Origin: DATCKG01 sp036562385
GTDB taxonomy: Bacteria > Bacillota > Sulfobacillia > Symbiobacteriales > Symbiobacteriaceae
Direction of reading: 5' to 3'
NCBI GenBank assembly: GCA_036562385.1
Contig: DATCKG010000040.1
Span: 1 to 29,011 of the forward strand
DNA length: 29,011 bases
Shown here one piece after another: positions 15,108 through 23,441 of this stretch. Below the pieces are notes generated by a model. It ran no database searches, had not been told where the DNA came from, and saw only the letters and a list, made by a program, of their open reading frames with translations. Position 1 is the stretch's first letter. Each line of letters starts with the position of its first letter. The position numbers and the translations under genes are program-made.

Positions 15108-16352
15108 TTAGTGAGTGCCCAGCGGGAACGCCGTCAGCCAGGCTCGGGCGTTAGAGAGCTTGTCCGTGGCCAGCGTATCCGGGTTCTTGCCGCGCACCAC
15201 GCCCATGAAGTAGCCCAGCATCTGGAAGGGCAGCGTCAGGAGAATCGGCGCCACGTCTTCCACGATGTCGCCAGGGATGTGCCAGGCATGGTCCGCATAG
15301 GCAGCTAGGCCGCGCACGTTGCCGTACTCGACCGCCAGCGTGGGGCACAGCCCTTCCCGAGCGGCCCGCAGTACGTCGACCAGGCGCTGGTTGGCCGGGC
15401 CTGCCGCCGCCACCGCAATCACCAACCGGGTGGGCGAGAGCAGCGACAGCGCGTCGTGGTGGAAGTCGCCGGTGCGATAGGCCTTGCCCACCAGGAGGCT
15501 CTGCTCCTCAAGCTTGAGGGTGCCTTCCCTGGCCGTGAAGTAGTTGGGGCCGCTGCCGACCAGGAAGAAGGATTCCACCGAGGACGTCGCCTTGGCGAAG
15601 GCCTCCACAATCGGCGGATACGTGGCCATGAACTCACGACCCGCAGCAGGCAGCGCCTGCAGGGAGGCATCGATGCTGGCGGTGTCGACGTCGGGGCGGG
15701 CAAGCTGACGGGCCAGCATGGTCTGCATCAGAATCCGAGTCGAGACCACGGAGATGCAGGGCCCGCACCCCTGATGGGTGAGGTAGATCATGGCGTCGTG
15801 GGCCTCGTCCAGGACGGGGCTGACATCGGTATTGGTAATCGCCAGCGCCAGGAGGCCATGCTGCTTGGCCACACGGATGGCTTCTACCGTTTCGATGCTG
15901 CCGCCCGTACCGGAGTGGGCAATCACCGCGGTGTGCTTGCGATCCACCGGCGGGAAGTAGTGAACCAGCTCGTAGGACTCAACCGCACGGGTCCGAATCC
16001 CGGTGAACCGCTCGAAGGTGTAAGCGCCGTGCAGGGCCGTGAAGAAGGCACTTCCGCAGCCCGTGAAGATCACTTCACGGATGTCCCGCTGCCGCAGCAG
16101 GTCGGCCATCCGGATAACCTGCTCGGGCTGTTCCAGGATCTCTGCCCACTGGTTCGGCTGCTTAATCAGCTCGTCATAAACCAGGTACGGATGGCCGGTG
16201 CGGACCTCCTTCGCCTCCCGGATGGTATACCACAGCGGACGCTTCTTGGCCTCTTCCTCGAGCCAAGCCGGAATCGGATTGTCAGCGGTGGGCATTTCAG
16301 CACCAGGGTGCTGCTCCATGAGCCGCTGAGCCCAACGCGGTAGACGTGCCAT
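15108..16352 (-). CDS. Double-SIS-domain sugar-phosphate deglycase/isomerase
   Basis: 414 residues with two SIS domains and no glutaminase domain. SIS1 (about 75-215) has FTGCGSAFF (96-104) and AHSGTGGSIETVEA (146-158). SIS2 (about 245-400) has LVGSGPNYFTAREGTLKLEE with Glu276, and GDFHHDALSLL with His298/His299, aligned with the ring-opening Glu/His region of GlmS. Such stand-alone GlmS-like proteins include fructoselysine-6-P and glucoselysine-6-P deglycases (FrlB, GfrE/GfrF) and AgaS-type amino-sugar enzymes. It is last in an operon with a mannose-family PTS and a GntR/UTRA regulator, so it probably acts on the imported 6-phosphorylated amino sugar or Amadori compound. ATG at 16352 has AAGGGGA 9 bases upstream. 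The exact substrate is not determinable here. Confidence 0.88.
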   Translation of the reverse strand: MARLPRWAQRLMEQHPGAEMPTADNPIPAWLEEEAKKRPLWYTIREAKEVRTGHPYLVYDELIKQPNQWAEILEQPEQVIRMADLLRQRDIREVIFTGCGSAFFTALHGAYTFERFTGIRTRAVESYELVHYFPPVDRKHTAVIAHSGTGGSIETVEAIRVAKQHGLLALAITNTDVSPVLDEAHDAMIYLTHQGCGPCISVVSTRILMQTMLARQLARPDVDTASIDASLQALPAAGREFMATYPPIVEAFAKATSSVESFFLVGSGPNYFTAREGTLKLEEQSLLVGKAYRTGDFHHDALSLLSPTRLVIAVAAAGPANQRLVDVLRAAREGLCPTLAVEYGNVRGLAAYADHAWHIPGDIVEDVAPILLTLPFQMLGYFMGVVRGKNPDTLATDKLSNARAWLTAFPLGTH

Positions 16353-16458
16353 GATCGATCTTCCCCTTTCCGTACAATAGTTCATGGTGTATGCAAGTAT
16401 TTGTAGTGTTTCGGTATTGTCTGGTGGGACCACGGCGCAGCGTTGGCCCTGAGGAATC

Positions 16459-16893
16459 CTAATCCGTGTCTGATTCCGCTGCTTGCCGGTCACGAGCCGC
16501 AACCACCGATTCCAGTCCGGCGTTCTTGGCCGCCTCCACAAGGTCGGTAAGTGGCATGCCCGTGGGGCGGTTCATGAGGACCTCGATCAGCATCCCCAGG
16601 TTCACGCCGCCGACTACCTCCACAGGCGGCTTGTCCGCCCGCTCCACAGCCGCCGTCAGTGCGGCGATGCAGGGGCTGCCACCAAAGAGGTCGGCCAGGA
16701 CCAACACACCGTCCGGATCGTTGCAGGTGTCAAGCCAAGCTTTCAGTTGGTCTGAAAACTTCTCGATTCCCATCAGGCCATCCAGTTCGATGGTCTGGAC
16801 GTCCTTGACCACCTCCTTCCCCAGAATCATCTCGGCACTCTGCAGAAGGCCGCTGGCAAAACCTTTGTGGGAAACGAGCGCTACCGATACCAC
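16459..16893 (-). CDS. PTS mannose-family EIIA component
   Basis: 144 residues. A cytoplasmic phosphocarrier that takes phosphate from HPr and passes it to EIIB. The active-site His9 lies in VSVALVSHKGFASGL, and VLADLFGGSPC is the typical EIIA-man second block. The start is GTG at 16893 with AGGAGG 10 bases upstream. It is separated from EIID by 22 bases and followed after 106 bases by the SIS gene. Stand-alone EIIA rather than an EIIAB fusion is the layout of gfr- and aga-type systems. Confidence 0.93.
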   Translation of the reverse strand: MVSVALVSHKGFASGLLQSAEMILGKEVVKDVQTIELDGLMGIEKFSDQLKAWLDTCNDPDGVLVLADLFGGSPCIAALTAAVERADKPPVEVVGGVNLGMLIEVLMNRPTGMPLTDLVEAAKNAGLESVVAARDRQAAESDTD

Positions 16894-16915
16894 CCCGGGC
16901 TTCCCTCCTCGTGTT

Positions 16916-17743
16916 TTAGAAGACGCCGATCAGAACGCCCACCACGGCGAGGACAAGGCACAGGAGAATGGCCCGGTTGGCAGAGAGACCCTTGCGGGCC
17001 ATGAGCCACCAAAGCAGCAGAGTCAGAGCCAGCGGGAGAAGTCCGGGCATGATGCCGTCCAGCATGGACTGCAGTTCAAAGGCGGTCTTACCTTCGGACA
17101 CCATCGCAACCTTCGTCTTCAGGGAGACCACCGAGGCCGTCACCGCGCCGGCCACCGTAAGCCCCATGACGGCCAGGCTCTCCGTCACATACTGGAGTTG
17201 CCCGGTGCTCAGGAAGGACTCCACTGCGCTAACACCGTACCGATACCCCGTGTGGAACAGCCAGTTGGAAGTCCCCAGTACAGCCACCAGGTACGATACG
17301 AAGTAGAAGATGGGTCCCGCCATGCTGCCGTTGGCAGCCAGCGCAATGCCGATGCTGAGCAGAATCGGGATCAGCGTTCCCTGAATCAGGGAGTCGCCAA
17401 TACCAGCCAGGGGACCCATCAGACCGACCTTGACACTCTGAATGGCCTCGTCCGGAACCTCCGCACCACGTGCCCGCTCTTCTTCCATAGCGGTCACGAT
17501 ACCGCCGATCAGCGCGCCGACCTGCGGTTCGGTGTTGAAGAAGCTCAGGTGCCGAGTGACGGCGTTGCGAAGCTCTTCCTTGGTTGTGTAATATTTCTTG
17601 AAGAGCGGTGAGAGCATGTGGACGAACGCGATGGCCTGCATCCGCTCCATGCTAAACGCTGCCAGGTTGAAGAAGATCCACCGCAACCACATGCCGTTCA
17701 GCTCGCGCTTGCTAAGCCGCTTCGCTTCTCCGGAGACAGTCAT
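16916..17743 (-). CDS. PTS mannose-family EIID component
   Basis: 275 residues. A membrane subunit of the sugar channel together with EIIC. The N-terminal family block LRWIFFNLAAFSMERMQAIAF (21-41) precedes FFNTEPQVGALIGGIVTAMEEERA and LMGPLAGIGDSLIQGTLIPIL, all characteristic of EIID-man. Hydrophobic segments occupy the second half, ending at the C-terminus. GGGGAGG precedes the ATG. It begins three bases after the EIIC stop, so the two are coupled. Codon choice in EIIC/EIID seems less GC-biased than in flanking core genes, an impression that has not been measured. Confidence 0.94.
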   Translation of the reverse strand: MTVSGEAKRLSKRELNGMWLRWIFFNLAAFSMERMQAIAFVHMLSPLFKKYYTTKEELRNAVTRHLSFFNTEPQVGALIGGIVTAMEEERARGAEVPDEAIQSVKVGLMGPLAGIGDSLIQGTLIPILLSIGIALAANGSMAGPIFYFVSYLVAVLGTSNWLFHTGYRYGVSAVESFLSTGQLQYVTESLAVMGLTVAGAVTASVVSLKTKVAMVSEGKTAFELQSMLDGIMPGLLPLALTLLLWWLMARKGLSANRAILLCLVLAVVGVLIGVF

Positions 17744-17746
17744 GAC

Positions 17747-18514
17747 TTAATCCTCCCCCTGGCGTGCAAAGCGATACTGGTAGTGGAAGACGGCCACGAC
17801 AGCTGCCAAAACTGCTACTGCGACGACGGAAAGCTTGAGATAGGCGACCAGCGCATAGCCGAGCAGGAAAGCCGAAAGTAGCCAGTCGCGATTGGCGGTT
17901 TGCTTGAGGAGGATCGCAAGACCGACGGCCGGCAGCATATTGCCGAGGACCGAGAGCATCTGGGAAACGAGCGGCGGAATTGCAGCCAGGAGCGAGTCGG
18001 CGAAAGCGGAGCCGTAGTAGACGATCAAGAAGGCCGGTATAAAGCGCAACAGGAACGCACCGCTCTGAGCCAAATAGTCGATGCGGGTGACGCCATCCAG
18101 GTCTCCCTTCTCAGCGAGCCGGTCGGCATAGTGCGCCCAGGCTGCGTTACCTACCGACAAGATTTGCCACGCGGCCTGGCCTACCATGCCGAAGGGAACT
18201 GCCAGTGCGATAGCTACTTCAGTGCTGGCGCCAGCGGCCATGGCCAGCGCTGTGCCCAGGTACCCTGCGAAGGCGGCGTCCGCGGGAATCGTGCCACCGA
18301 CCGCGAGAACGCCAATGTAGAGAGCCTGGATGGCTGCCCCCATCATGATACCTGTGGGCACATCGCCCAGGATGATTCCGACCACAGCGCCTGCGATCAG
18401 GGGGCGGCCAAACACGTACCATCCGCCGGAGTGTCCGAAGAAGAGGGCACTTCCCAGCGATCCCAGGTACGTAAAGAACGCAATGAGAGCAGCCTGAATT
18501 ACTGTGATCTCCAT
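17747..18514 (-). CDS. PTS mannose/sorbose-family EIIC component
   Basis: 255 residues. A polytopic membrane permease subunit with about eight hydrophobic segments. The block GRPLIAGAVVGIILGDVPTGIMMGAAIQALYIG (37-69) is the family signature, followed by GGTIPADAAFAGYLGTALA. AAAGGAG lies 8 bases before the ATG. EIIB precedes it by 32 bases and EIID follows by 3. With EIID it forms the translocation unit, but sugar preference cannot be read from it. Confidence 0.94.
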   Translation of the reverse strand: MEITVIQAALIAFFTYLGSLGSALFFGHSGGWYVFGRPLIAGAVVGIILGDVPTGIMMGAAIQALYIGVLAVGGTIPADAAFAGYLGTALAMAAGASTEVAIALAVPFGMVGQAAWQILSVGNAAWAHYADRLAEKGDLDGVTRIDYLAQSGAFLLRFIPAFLIVYYGSAFADSLLAAIPPLVSQMLSVLGNMLPAVGLAILLKQTANRDWLLSAFLLGYALVAYLKLSVVAVAVLAAVVAVFHYQYRFARQGED

Positions 18515-18546
18515 AGGTCAGTCTCCTTTCGACGTTTGCCCCATTG

Positions 18547-19044
18547 CTACTTTTGCCCCGTTGCTTTGCGAATAGCGTTTGCCCATTCCACCGGCGTTTC
18601 AGGAGGAATTAACTGCACATAGACGCGGACCCCATCAGCAACCAACTGCTCGCAGGCTTTCACCTCCTCCGGTAAGAGAGCGGTGTTGGGACCGACGTTA
18701 ATGGCACCGGGTTTGTAGCTGGATGGGCCGAGGTTCAGCTCGGAAAACCCTTTCCAGCCAGCCTCGCGCAGCCGTTGGAACACGGCCGGGCTCTTGGCGA
18801 TGACAATGACCCGGTCCTTGTCAAAGGTACCGTTGGTCAATTTCTCGACGGCTTCGGCCTCGGTCAGGACCGTGACCTTGAGCCCCGGCGGTGCCGCGAA
18901 CTTCAGAACGGACGTGAGTCCCGGGCTACGGGCGGTGACTTCATCCACCACCACGGCCCGGTTGAACCGCATGTGCCCCATCCAGTGCGTCACAACCAAC
19001 CCGTGGATCAGCCTGTCATCCGAGCGGACCATTACGATTGGCAC
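18547..19044 (-). CDS. PTS mannose-family EIIB component
   Basis: 165 residues. A cytoplasmic phosphocarrier that phosphorylates the incoming sugar. The phosphorylated residue is His14 in VRSDDRLIHGLV; the common form is DDRLxHGQV, so the Gln after HG is Leu here. Further EIIB blocks are VIVIAKSP and ELNLGPSSYKPGAINVG. The start is GTG at 19044 with AAAGGAGG 8 bases upstream. It is the first transport gene, 125 bases after the regulator stop codon on the same strand. Confidence 0.93.
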   Translation of the reverse strand: MPIVMVRSDDRLIHGLVVTHWMGHMRFNRAVVVDEVTARSPGLTSVLKFAAPPGLKVTVLTEAEAVEKLTNGTFDKDRVIVIAKSPAVFQRLREAGWKGFSELNLGPSSYKPGAINVGPNTALLPEEVKACEQLVADGVRVYVQLIPPETPVEWANAIRKATGQK

Positions 19045-19131
19045 ATCTCACACCTCCTTTCCCCTGGGGTCCCTGAGAACACCGGGAAAACTGGACTGAG
19101 CAAGCAGAATCAGAGGTACTGGCTTGGAATC

Positions 19132-19155
19132 CGCGCCTATGGCGCGAATTTTTTT
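19132..19155 (+). terminator. Plus-strand terminator antisense to the PTS operon
   Basis: CGCGCC, loop TAT, GGCGCG, AA, then seven T on the plus strand. All genes here are on the minus strand, so it would stop an antisense transcript coming from within EIIB. Minus-strand RNA has the A-run before the stem and would not be terminated by it. Confidence 0.6.
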
Positions 19156-19169
19156 GGCTGCTCTGGCGC

Positions 19170-20027
19170 TCACCGTTCCATCTCGACGGCCGGCGCATAC
19201 CGGTCGCCCCGGAAGTAGCTGAAGCCCCAACAGATGGGCTTGTTGTCGATGGTCATGGATAGCCGCTTCTCAAGCAGGACGGGGGTTCCCTGGGACATGT
19301 CGAGGAGCTCGCTGATCCGGCCGGTGGCCGCAACGGCCGAGAACTGCAGCACCGCCCGGCGCACGCGCAGCCCTTTTCGCTCCAGGTAGGCGTAAAGGGA
19401 CTCCACCCGGCCACTTTTCATGTCGTGGAGCAATTCGGGACACAGGGATGCGGGGATATGCTCCCGGGAGACAACCACCGGTTCTCCGTTGGCGAAGCGC
19501 CGCCGCTCGGTGAGGTAAATGGTGGCGCCGCTTTCCAGGCGGAGCGCTTCAGCGATCGCCGCATCGGGCACCGTCTCCTCGGCCGTTAAAAGCTCCGTGG
19601 TCACAGTGTAACCGGCCGCAGTCATGTCCTCGTAAAAACCACGCAGGCGGTGTAGCTCTCCCTCAGGTCTCGGTTCGGCCACGAAGGTACCCAGGCCGCG
19701 AACCTTATAAATGAGGCCCTCCTCGGCCAGCATGTCCAATGCACTTCGGATGGTGGTTCGGCTCACCTGGAACGCTGCCGCCAGCATGTTTTCCGGCGGA
19801 AGTTGCTGATTCGGCCGGAACATGGAGCGCTTGATGGCTTCGCGGATCTCGTCCGCGATTTGCACGTATGGTGCAACCCCAGACCGCATGGAGACAGGTC
19901 CAAACAGGTGCGACAGCGACACGTCGCCTTTTGGGGGTTTTGAAGCATAACGTCTCATGGCCTCTACCACCCGTTTTCCCGCACTGACACTGGTGCGTGC
20001 CCCATCGTGATGGAGTAAAGCAGGCAT
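19170..20027 (-). CDS. GntR-family (HutC/UTRA) transcriptional regulator
   Basis: 285 residues as drawn. A winged-helix domain (about 50-118) contains PYVQIADEIREAI, PPENMLAAAFQVSRTTIRSALDMLAEEGLIY and GLGTFVA; a UTRA effector domain (about 125-283) follows with RRRFANGEPVVVSREHIP and CWGFSYFRGDRYA. Such regulators usually sense a sugar phosphate or amino compound and repress the adjacent operon. The start is uncertain: the ATG at 20027 fits the promoter (leader about 30 nt) but has a weak ribosome site, and 46 residues precede the usual GntR N-terminus. ATG 19889 or GTG 19922 are alternatives. A HutC-type site (GTTTAGAC) lies at the predicted transcription start, suggesting autoregulation of the regulator-PTS-SIS operon. 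Confidence 0.88.
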   Translation of the reverse strand: MPALLHHDGARTSVSAGKRVVEAMRRYASKPPKGDVSLSHLFGPVSMRSGVAPYVQIADEIREAIKRSMFRPNQQLPPENMLAAAFQVSRTTIRSALDMLAEEGLIYKVRGLGTFVAEPRPEGELHRLRGFYEDMTAAGYTVTTELLTAEETVPDAAIAEALRLESGATIYLTERRRFANGEPVVVSREHIPASLCPELLHDMKSGRVESLYAYLERKGLRVRRAVLQFSAVAATGRISELLDMSQGTPVLLEKRLSMTIDNKPICWGFSYFRGDRYAPAVEMER

Positions 20028-20049
20028 CTGTTTGCCTGGTTGACCAGTT

Positions 20050-20057
20050 GTTTAGAC
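20050..20057. promoter_or_regulatory. HutC-type operator GTTTAGAC
   Basis: GTTTAGAC matches the GTNTANAC core known for HutC-subfamily GntR regulators and lies at the predicted transcription start of the regulator gene. A second dyad, CTGGT-TG-ACCAG, is 1-13 bases further downstream (20036-20047). Confidence 0.5.
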
Positions 20058-20063
20058 ATCTAT

Positions 20064-20093
20064 AACATAACATCCCCCCTGTCGCGGTGTCAA
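20064..20093 (-). promoter_or_regulatory. Promoter of the GntR-PTS-SIS operon
   Basis: A perfect TTGACA (20088-20093) and TATGTT (20064-20069) on the minus strand, 18 bp apart. Transcription would start near 20057. Confidence 0.65.
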
Positions 20094-20100
20094 CGCAACG

Positions 20101-20118
20101 AAAAGCGCACACTGCGCT
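20101..20118 (-). terminator. Second hairpin downstream of sdhCAB
   Basis: AGCGCA-GTG-TGCGCT followed on the minus strand by TTTTCGTT. A backup terminator between the sdh operon and the GntR promoter is likely. Confidence 0.5.
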
Positions 20119-20190
20119 CGCAAAAAGTCACAATTGCTTCCTACTGATGGGTTAGGATTTTCATAACAAGCTGAAACCATCCAGGTGGAC

Positions 20191-20232
20191 AAAAAGACCC
20201 GGCCCCCTTGGCGAAAGGGCACCGGGTCTTTT
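20191..20232 (-). terminator. Terminator of the sdhCAB operon
   Basis: On the minus strand AAAAGACCCGG pairs with CCGGGTCTTTT around an inner CCCTTT/AAGGG stem, ending in TTTTT. It lies 12 bases past the sdhB stop. Confidence 0.88.
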
Positions 20233-20244
20233 CGATCCTGCCGG

Positions 20245-20994
20245 CTACTCCGTAAAGAACTTCTTGATGGAGTAGACGGTAACCTGCCGGTACATTTCGG
20301 CGATGGAGGTGGTGAGCGGAATTCCCTTGGGGCACACCTTCACGCAGTTCTGCGCGCCGCCGCACTCGCTGATGCCGCCGGGGCCCATCAGCGCCTCCAG
20401 CCGCTCGTGGGCAATCATCTTGCCCGTCGGGTTGGCGTTGAACAGCCGCGCCTGGCTGATGGCCGCCGGACCGATGAACTCCGTCTTCTCGTTGTAGTTC
20501 GGGCAAGCCTCCACGCAGCAGCCGCAGGTCATGCAGGTGGAGAGCTTGTACATCCACTCCTGATCCTTCGGATTCTGGCGGGGACCCGGCCCCAGGTCGT
20601 AGGTACCGTCGATGGGGACCCACGCCTTGACCCGCTTGAGGGCCTCAAACATCCGGCTGCGGTCCACGATCAGGTCCCGCACCACCGGGAAGGACTTCAT
20701 GGGCTCCAGAATGATCGGCTGGGTGAGGTTGTCAACCAGGGCGGAGCAGCTCTGCCGCACCCGGCCGTTGATCACCATCGTACAGGCACCGCAGACCTCT
20801 TCCAGGCAGTTGCATTCCCAGGCCACCGGAGTGGTCTTCCGGCCGTCGGCCGTGACGGGATTCCGGCGAATCTCCATCAGACAGGAGATGACGTTCAGGC
20901 CCGGCCGATAGGGAATCTTGAAGTCCTCCCAGTAGGAGGGCTTACCCGGACCTTCCTGCCGCTTGATGCGCAGTTCGATGTACTTGGTCGCCAT
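20245..20994 (-). CDS. sdhB: Succinate dehydrogenase/fumarate reductase iron-sulfur subunit
   Basis: 249 residues. It carries electrons from the flavin of SdhA to cytochrome b. The [2Fe-2S] ligands are in ECNCLEEVCGACTMVINGR and the following RQSC. The [4Fe-4S] and [3Fe-4S] ligands lie in CMTCGCCVEACPN and GGAQNCVKVCPKGI. The ATG at 20994 gives the family N-terminus MATKYIELRI; an ATG seven codons earlier overlaps the ribosome-site region (GGAGGAGGG). It is the last gene of sdhC-sdhA-sdhB, 23 bases after sdhA. The gene order and sequence blocks are those of Bacillus-type complex II that transfers electrons to menaquinone; quinone type is inferred. Confidence 0.96.
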   Translation of the reverse strand: MATKYIELRIKRQEGPGKPSYWEDFKIPYRPGLNVISCLMEIRRNPVTADGRKTTPVAWECNCLEEVCGACTMVINGRVRQSCSALVDNLTQPIILEPMKSFPVVRDLIVDRSRMFEALKRVKAWVPIDGTYDLGPGPRQNPKDQEWMYKLSTCMTCGCCVEACPNYNEKTEFIGPAAISQARLFNANPTGKMIAHERLEALMGPGGISECGGAQNCVKVCPKGIPLTTSIAEMYRQVTVYSIKKFFTE

Positions 20995-21017
20995 GGTCGG
21001 ACTGCCCTCCTCCATCC

Positions 21018-22793
21018 TTATTTGGAGTAGTCACGCTTGCGCGGTTTGATATGGGTGATATCCACAGGCGTGTAGGTGATCTTCGGGCCATCGGGCGTCC
21101 AGGTGGCCAGGGTCGTCTGCAGGTAGTGCTCATCGTCCCGTTCCGGATACTCGGGCTTGTAGTGAGCGCCGCGTGACTCATTCCGGAGCAGCGCGGCCTT
21201 GGTGATCGTCTCAGCCAGCGTCAGCATGCCGTGCAGCCACCGGGTGAAGACCGCCGGCTGGTTGGAGTAGTTGCCGGTATCGGGCACGCCGATCTTCTGG
21301 TACCGTTCCTTCAGTTCGGCGATCTTGTTCAGGGTCTCCTCGAGCCGGTCGTTGTAGCGGACCACCGTCACATTGGCGGTCATCCACTGGCCGAGCTCGT
21401 CCGCGATCTTGTAGGGGTTCTCGGGCCCGTCCATCCGCAGGATCCGGTTGAATTTCTCCTCCTGCTCCCGGACAGCCGCCTCGAAGATGGACTCGGGCAG
21501 CTCCTCAGCAGGGGTCACGTCCAGGCCCTTGACGTACTTGACCGCCGCCGGACCAACGATCATGCCGTCAAAGATGCAGGAGACCAGGGAGTTGGCCCCG
21601 AGGCGGTTGGCGCCGTGGTACTGGTTGTTGGCCTCGCCGGCGACATAGACACCGGGGATCGTGGTCATCATGGTCCGCGGGCTGTCGGTGTCCAGATCGC
21701 CGTTGGCCTTCTTCTCGTACCGGCCCCAGAGACCGCCCATGCTGTAGTGCATGCCGGGGAAGATCTTCATCGGCACCTTGGTGGGATCGTCGCCGACGAA
21801 CTTCTGGTAGATATCCAGCACGGCCCCCAGCTTCCGCCGGGCCACATCCGCCGGAATGTGGGTGATGTCCAGGAAGACCTGGTTCTTGCCGTCGACGCCC
21901 AGGCCCTGACGGACGCAGACGTCAAAGATCTCCCGGGTAGCGATGTCACGGGGCACCAGGTTGCCGTACTTCGGGTACTTCTCCTCCAGGAAGTACCAGG
22001 GCTTGCCGTCCTTGTACGTCCAGACGCGACCGCCCTCGCCGCGGATGGACTCGGACATCAGGCGAAGCTTGTCATCGCCGGGGATGGCCGTCGGGTGAAC
22101 CTGGATGAACTCAGGGTTGGCATAGACGGCGCCCTGCTGATACACGATGGCGGCCGCCGAACCGGTGTTGATGACCGAGTTGGTGGACTTTCCGAAAATC
22201 ATGCCGATGCCGCCGGTGGCCATCACCACGGCGTCGGCCTTGAACGCCCGGTGCTCCATGGTGTGGAGGCTCTGGGCGGTGCAGCCCACCACACGCCCCT
22301 CGTGCAGGATCAGGCCGGTGAAGTCCCAGCCCTCCCACTTGGTGACGCGGCCCTCCACTTCCCAGCGGCGCACCTGCTCGTCCAACGCGTAGAGCAACTG
22401 CTGGCCCGTGGAGGCGCCGGCAAAAGCGGTCCGGTGGTGGAGCGTGCCGCCGAACCGGCGGAAGTCGATCAGGCCCTCCGGAGTCCGGTTAAAGGGAACT
22501 CCCATGCGGTCCAGGAGATAGATGATGCCAGGAGCAGCCTCGCACATCGCCTTGACCGGAGGCTGGTCGGCCAGGAAGTCACCGCCGTAGACCGTGTCGT
22601 CAAAGTGCTGCCAGGGGGAGTCTCCCTCGCCCTTGGTGTTGACTGCGCCGTTGATGCCGCCCTGGGCGCAGACGGAGTGCGAGCGCTTGACGGGAACCAG
22701 CGAAATCAGGTCCACGTGAAAGCCTGCTTCTGCTGCCTTGATGGTGGTCATGAGACCAGCCAGGCCACCGCCGACGACAATAATCTTGGGCAT
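21018..22793 (-). CDS. sdhA: Succinate dehydrogenase/fumarate reductase flavoprotein subunit
   Basis: 591 residues. The catalytic FAD subunit, interconverting succinate and fumarate. The N-terminal FAD motif IIVVGGGLAGLMTTIKA (4-20) is followed by the covalent-flavin histidine motif SHSVCAQGGINGA, with VMATGGIG, HPTAIPG, SIRGEGGRVW with an active-site Arg, and GEANNQYHGANRLGANSL near the C-terminal FAD region. This is the short Bacillus-type SdhA. AGGAGGGA lies 7-8 bases before the ATG. It is placed between sdhC and sdhB in one operon. Direction in vivo (oxidation or fumarate reduction) cannot be told; a nearby acnA favours TCA-cycle use. Confidence 0.97.
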   Translation of the reverse strand: MPKIIVVGGGLAGLMTTIKAAEAGFHVDLISLVPVKRSHSVCAQGGINGAVNTKGEGDSPWQHFDDTVYGGDFLADQPPVKAMCEAAPGIIYLLDRMGVPFNRTPEGLIDFRRFGGTLHHRTAFAGASTGQQLLYALDEQVRRWEVEGRVTKWEGWDFTGLILHEGRVVGCTAQSLHTMEHRAFKADAVVMATGGIGMIFGKSTNSVINTGSAAAIVYQQGAVYANPEFIQVHPTAIPGDDKLRLMSESIRGEGGRVWTYKDGKPWYFLEEKYPKYGNLVPRDIATREIFDVCVRQGLGVDGKNQVFLDITHIPADVARRKLGAVLDIYQKFVGDDPTKVPMKIFPGMHYSMGGLWGRYEKKANGDLDTDSPRTMMTTIPGVYVAGEANNQYHGANRLGANSLVSCIFDGMIVGPAAVKYVKGLDVTPAEELPESIFEAAVREQEEKFNRILRMDGPENPYKIADELGQWMTANVTVVRYNDRLEETLNKIAELKERYQKIGVPDTGNYSNQPAVFTRWLHGMLTLAETITKAALLRNESRGAHYKPEYPERDDEHYLQTTLATWTPDGPKITYTPVDITHIKPRKRDYSK

Positions 22794-22811
22794 GGACTGA
22801 TCCCTCCTAAA

Positions 22812-23441
22812 TTACGCGCGGAATGCGAAGACTGCGGCAATACCCAATGCACTCAGGCCCACAAAAGCCGCGTTGGTCACGATGCTGGAGACCCGCTGGC
22901 TCTTCGGCCCGATGGTAATGCCCCAGGTGATCAGGAACGTGAAGATGCCGTTGCACAGATGGTAGGCCGCAGCCGTCACCCCGATGATGTACATAGCGGC
23001 GATCCAGGGCACCGAAAAGGCCTGGGCCACCATGTCAAAGGAGGGCATGATCCCCAGCAGCTTCTTGAGCCGGAAGTGCCAGATGTGGTACGTGACAAAG
23101 AACAGCGTGATAATACCCGTCAGACGCTGGAAGAAGAAGGCCCAGTTCCTGCCGTAGCTGTATTCGGCAACGTTGTGCCGGGCCTGGGCTGCGATGTAGA
23201 TTCCGTACAGTGCGTGGAAGTACAGCGGGATGAAGATAAACAGGATCTCGATCACCGGAAGCGCCGGGATGGAGTTGATGGCCTCCACGATGGCGTTGTA
23301 GTGATCGGCTCCCCGCCAGGCACCCACGGCGTTCTCGTACAGGTGGAAAGCCAGGAATCCACCTACCGGGATGATGCCAAACAGGGAGTGCAGCCTTCGC
23401 ATCAGGAAGTGATGGCGGCGAAAGAACTCACGCATGCCCAC
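22812..23441 (-). CDS. sdhC: Succinate dehydrogenase cytochrome b558 subunit
   Basis: 209 residues with five membrane helices, the arrangement of the single-subunit diheme cytochrome b of Bacillus-type complex II, which anchors SdhAB and passes electrons to quinone. Candidate heme-ligand histidines lie in the helices: RLHSLFG, AFHLYENA, YFHALYG, TYHIWH and AYHLCNG. The start is GTG at 23441 because AAAGGAG lies 6 bases upstream; the ATG two codons later is less well spaced. First gene of the sdhCAB operon, with a strong promoter about 110 bases upstream. Confidence 0.95.
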   Translation of the reverse strand: MGMREFFRRHHFLMRRLHSLFGIIPVGGFLAFHLYENAVGAWRGADHYNAIVEAINSIPALPVIEILFIFIPLYFHALYGIYIAAQARHNVAEYSYGRNWAFFFQRLTGIITLFFVTYHIWHFRLKKLLGIMPSFDMVAQAFSVPWIAAMYIIGVTAAAYHLCNGIFTFLITWGITIGPKSQRVSSIVTNAAFVGLSALGIAAVFAFRA

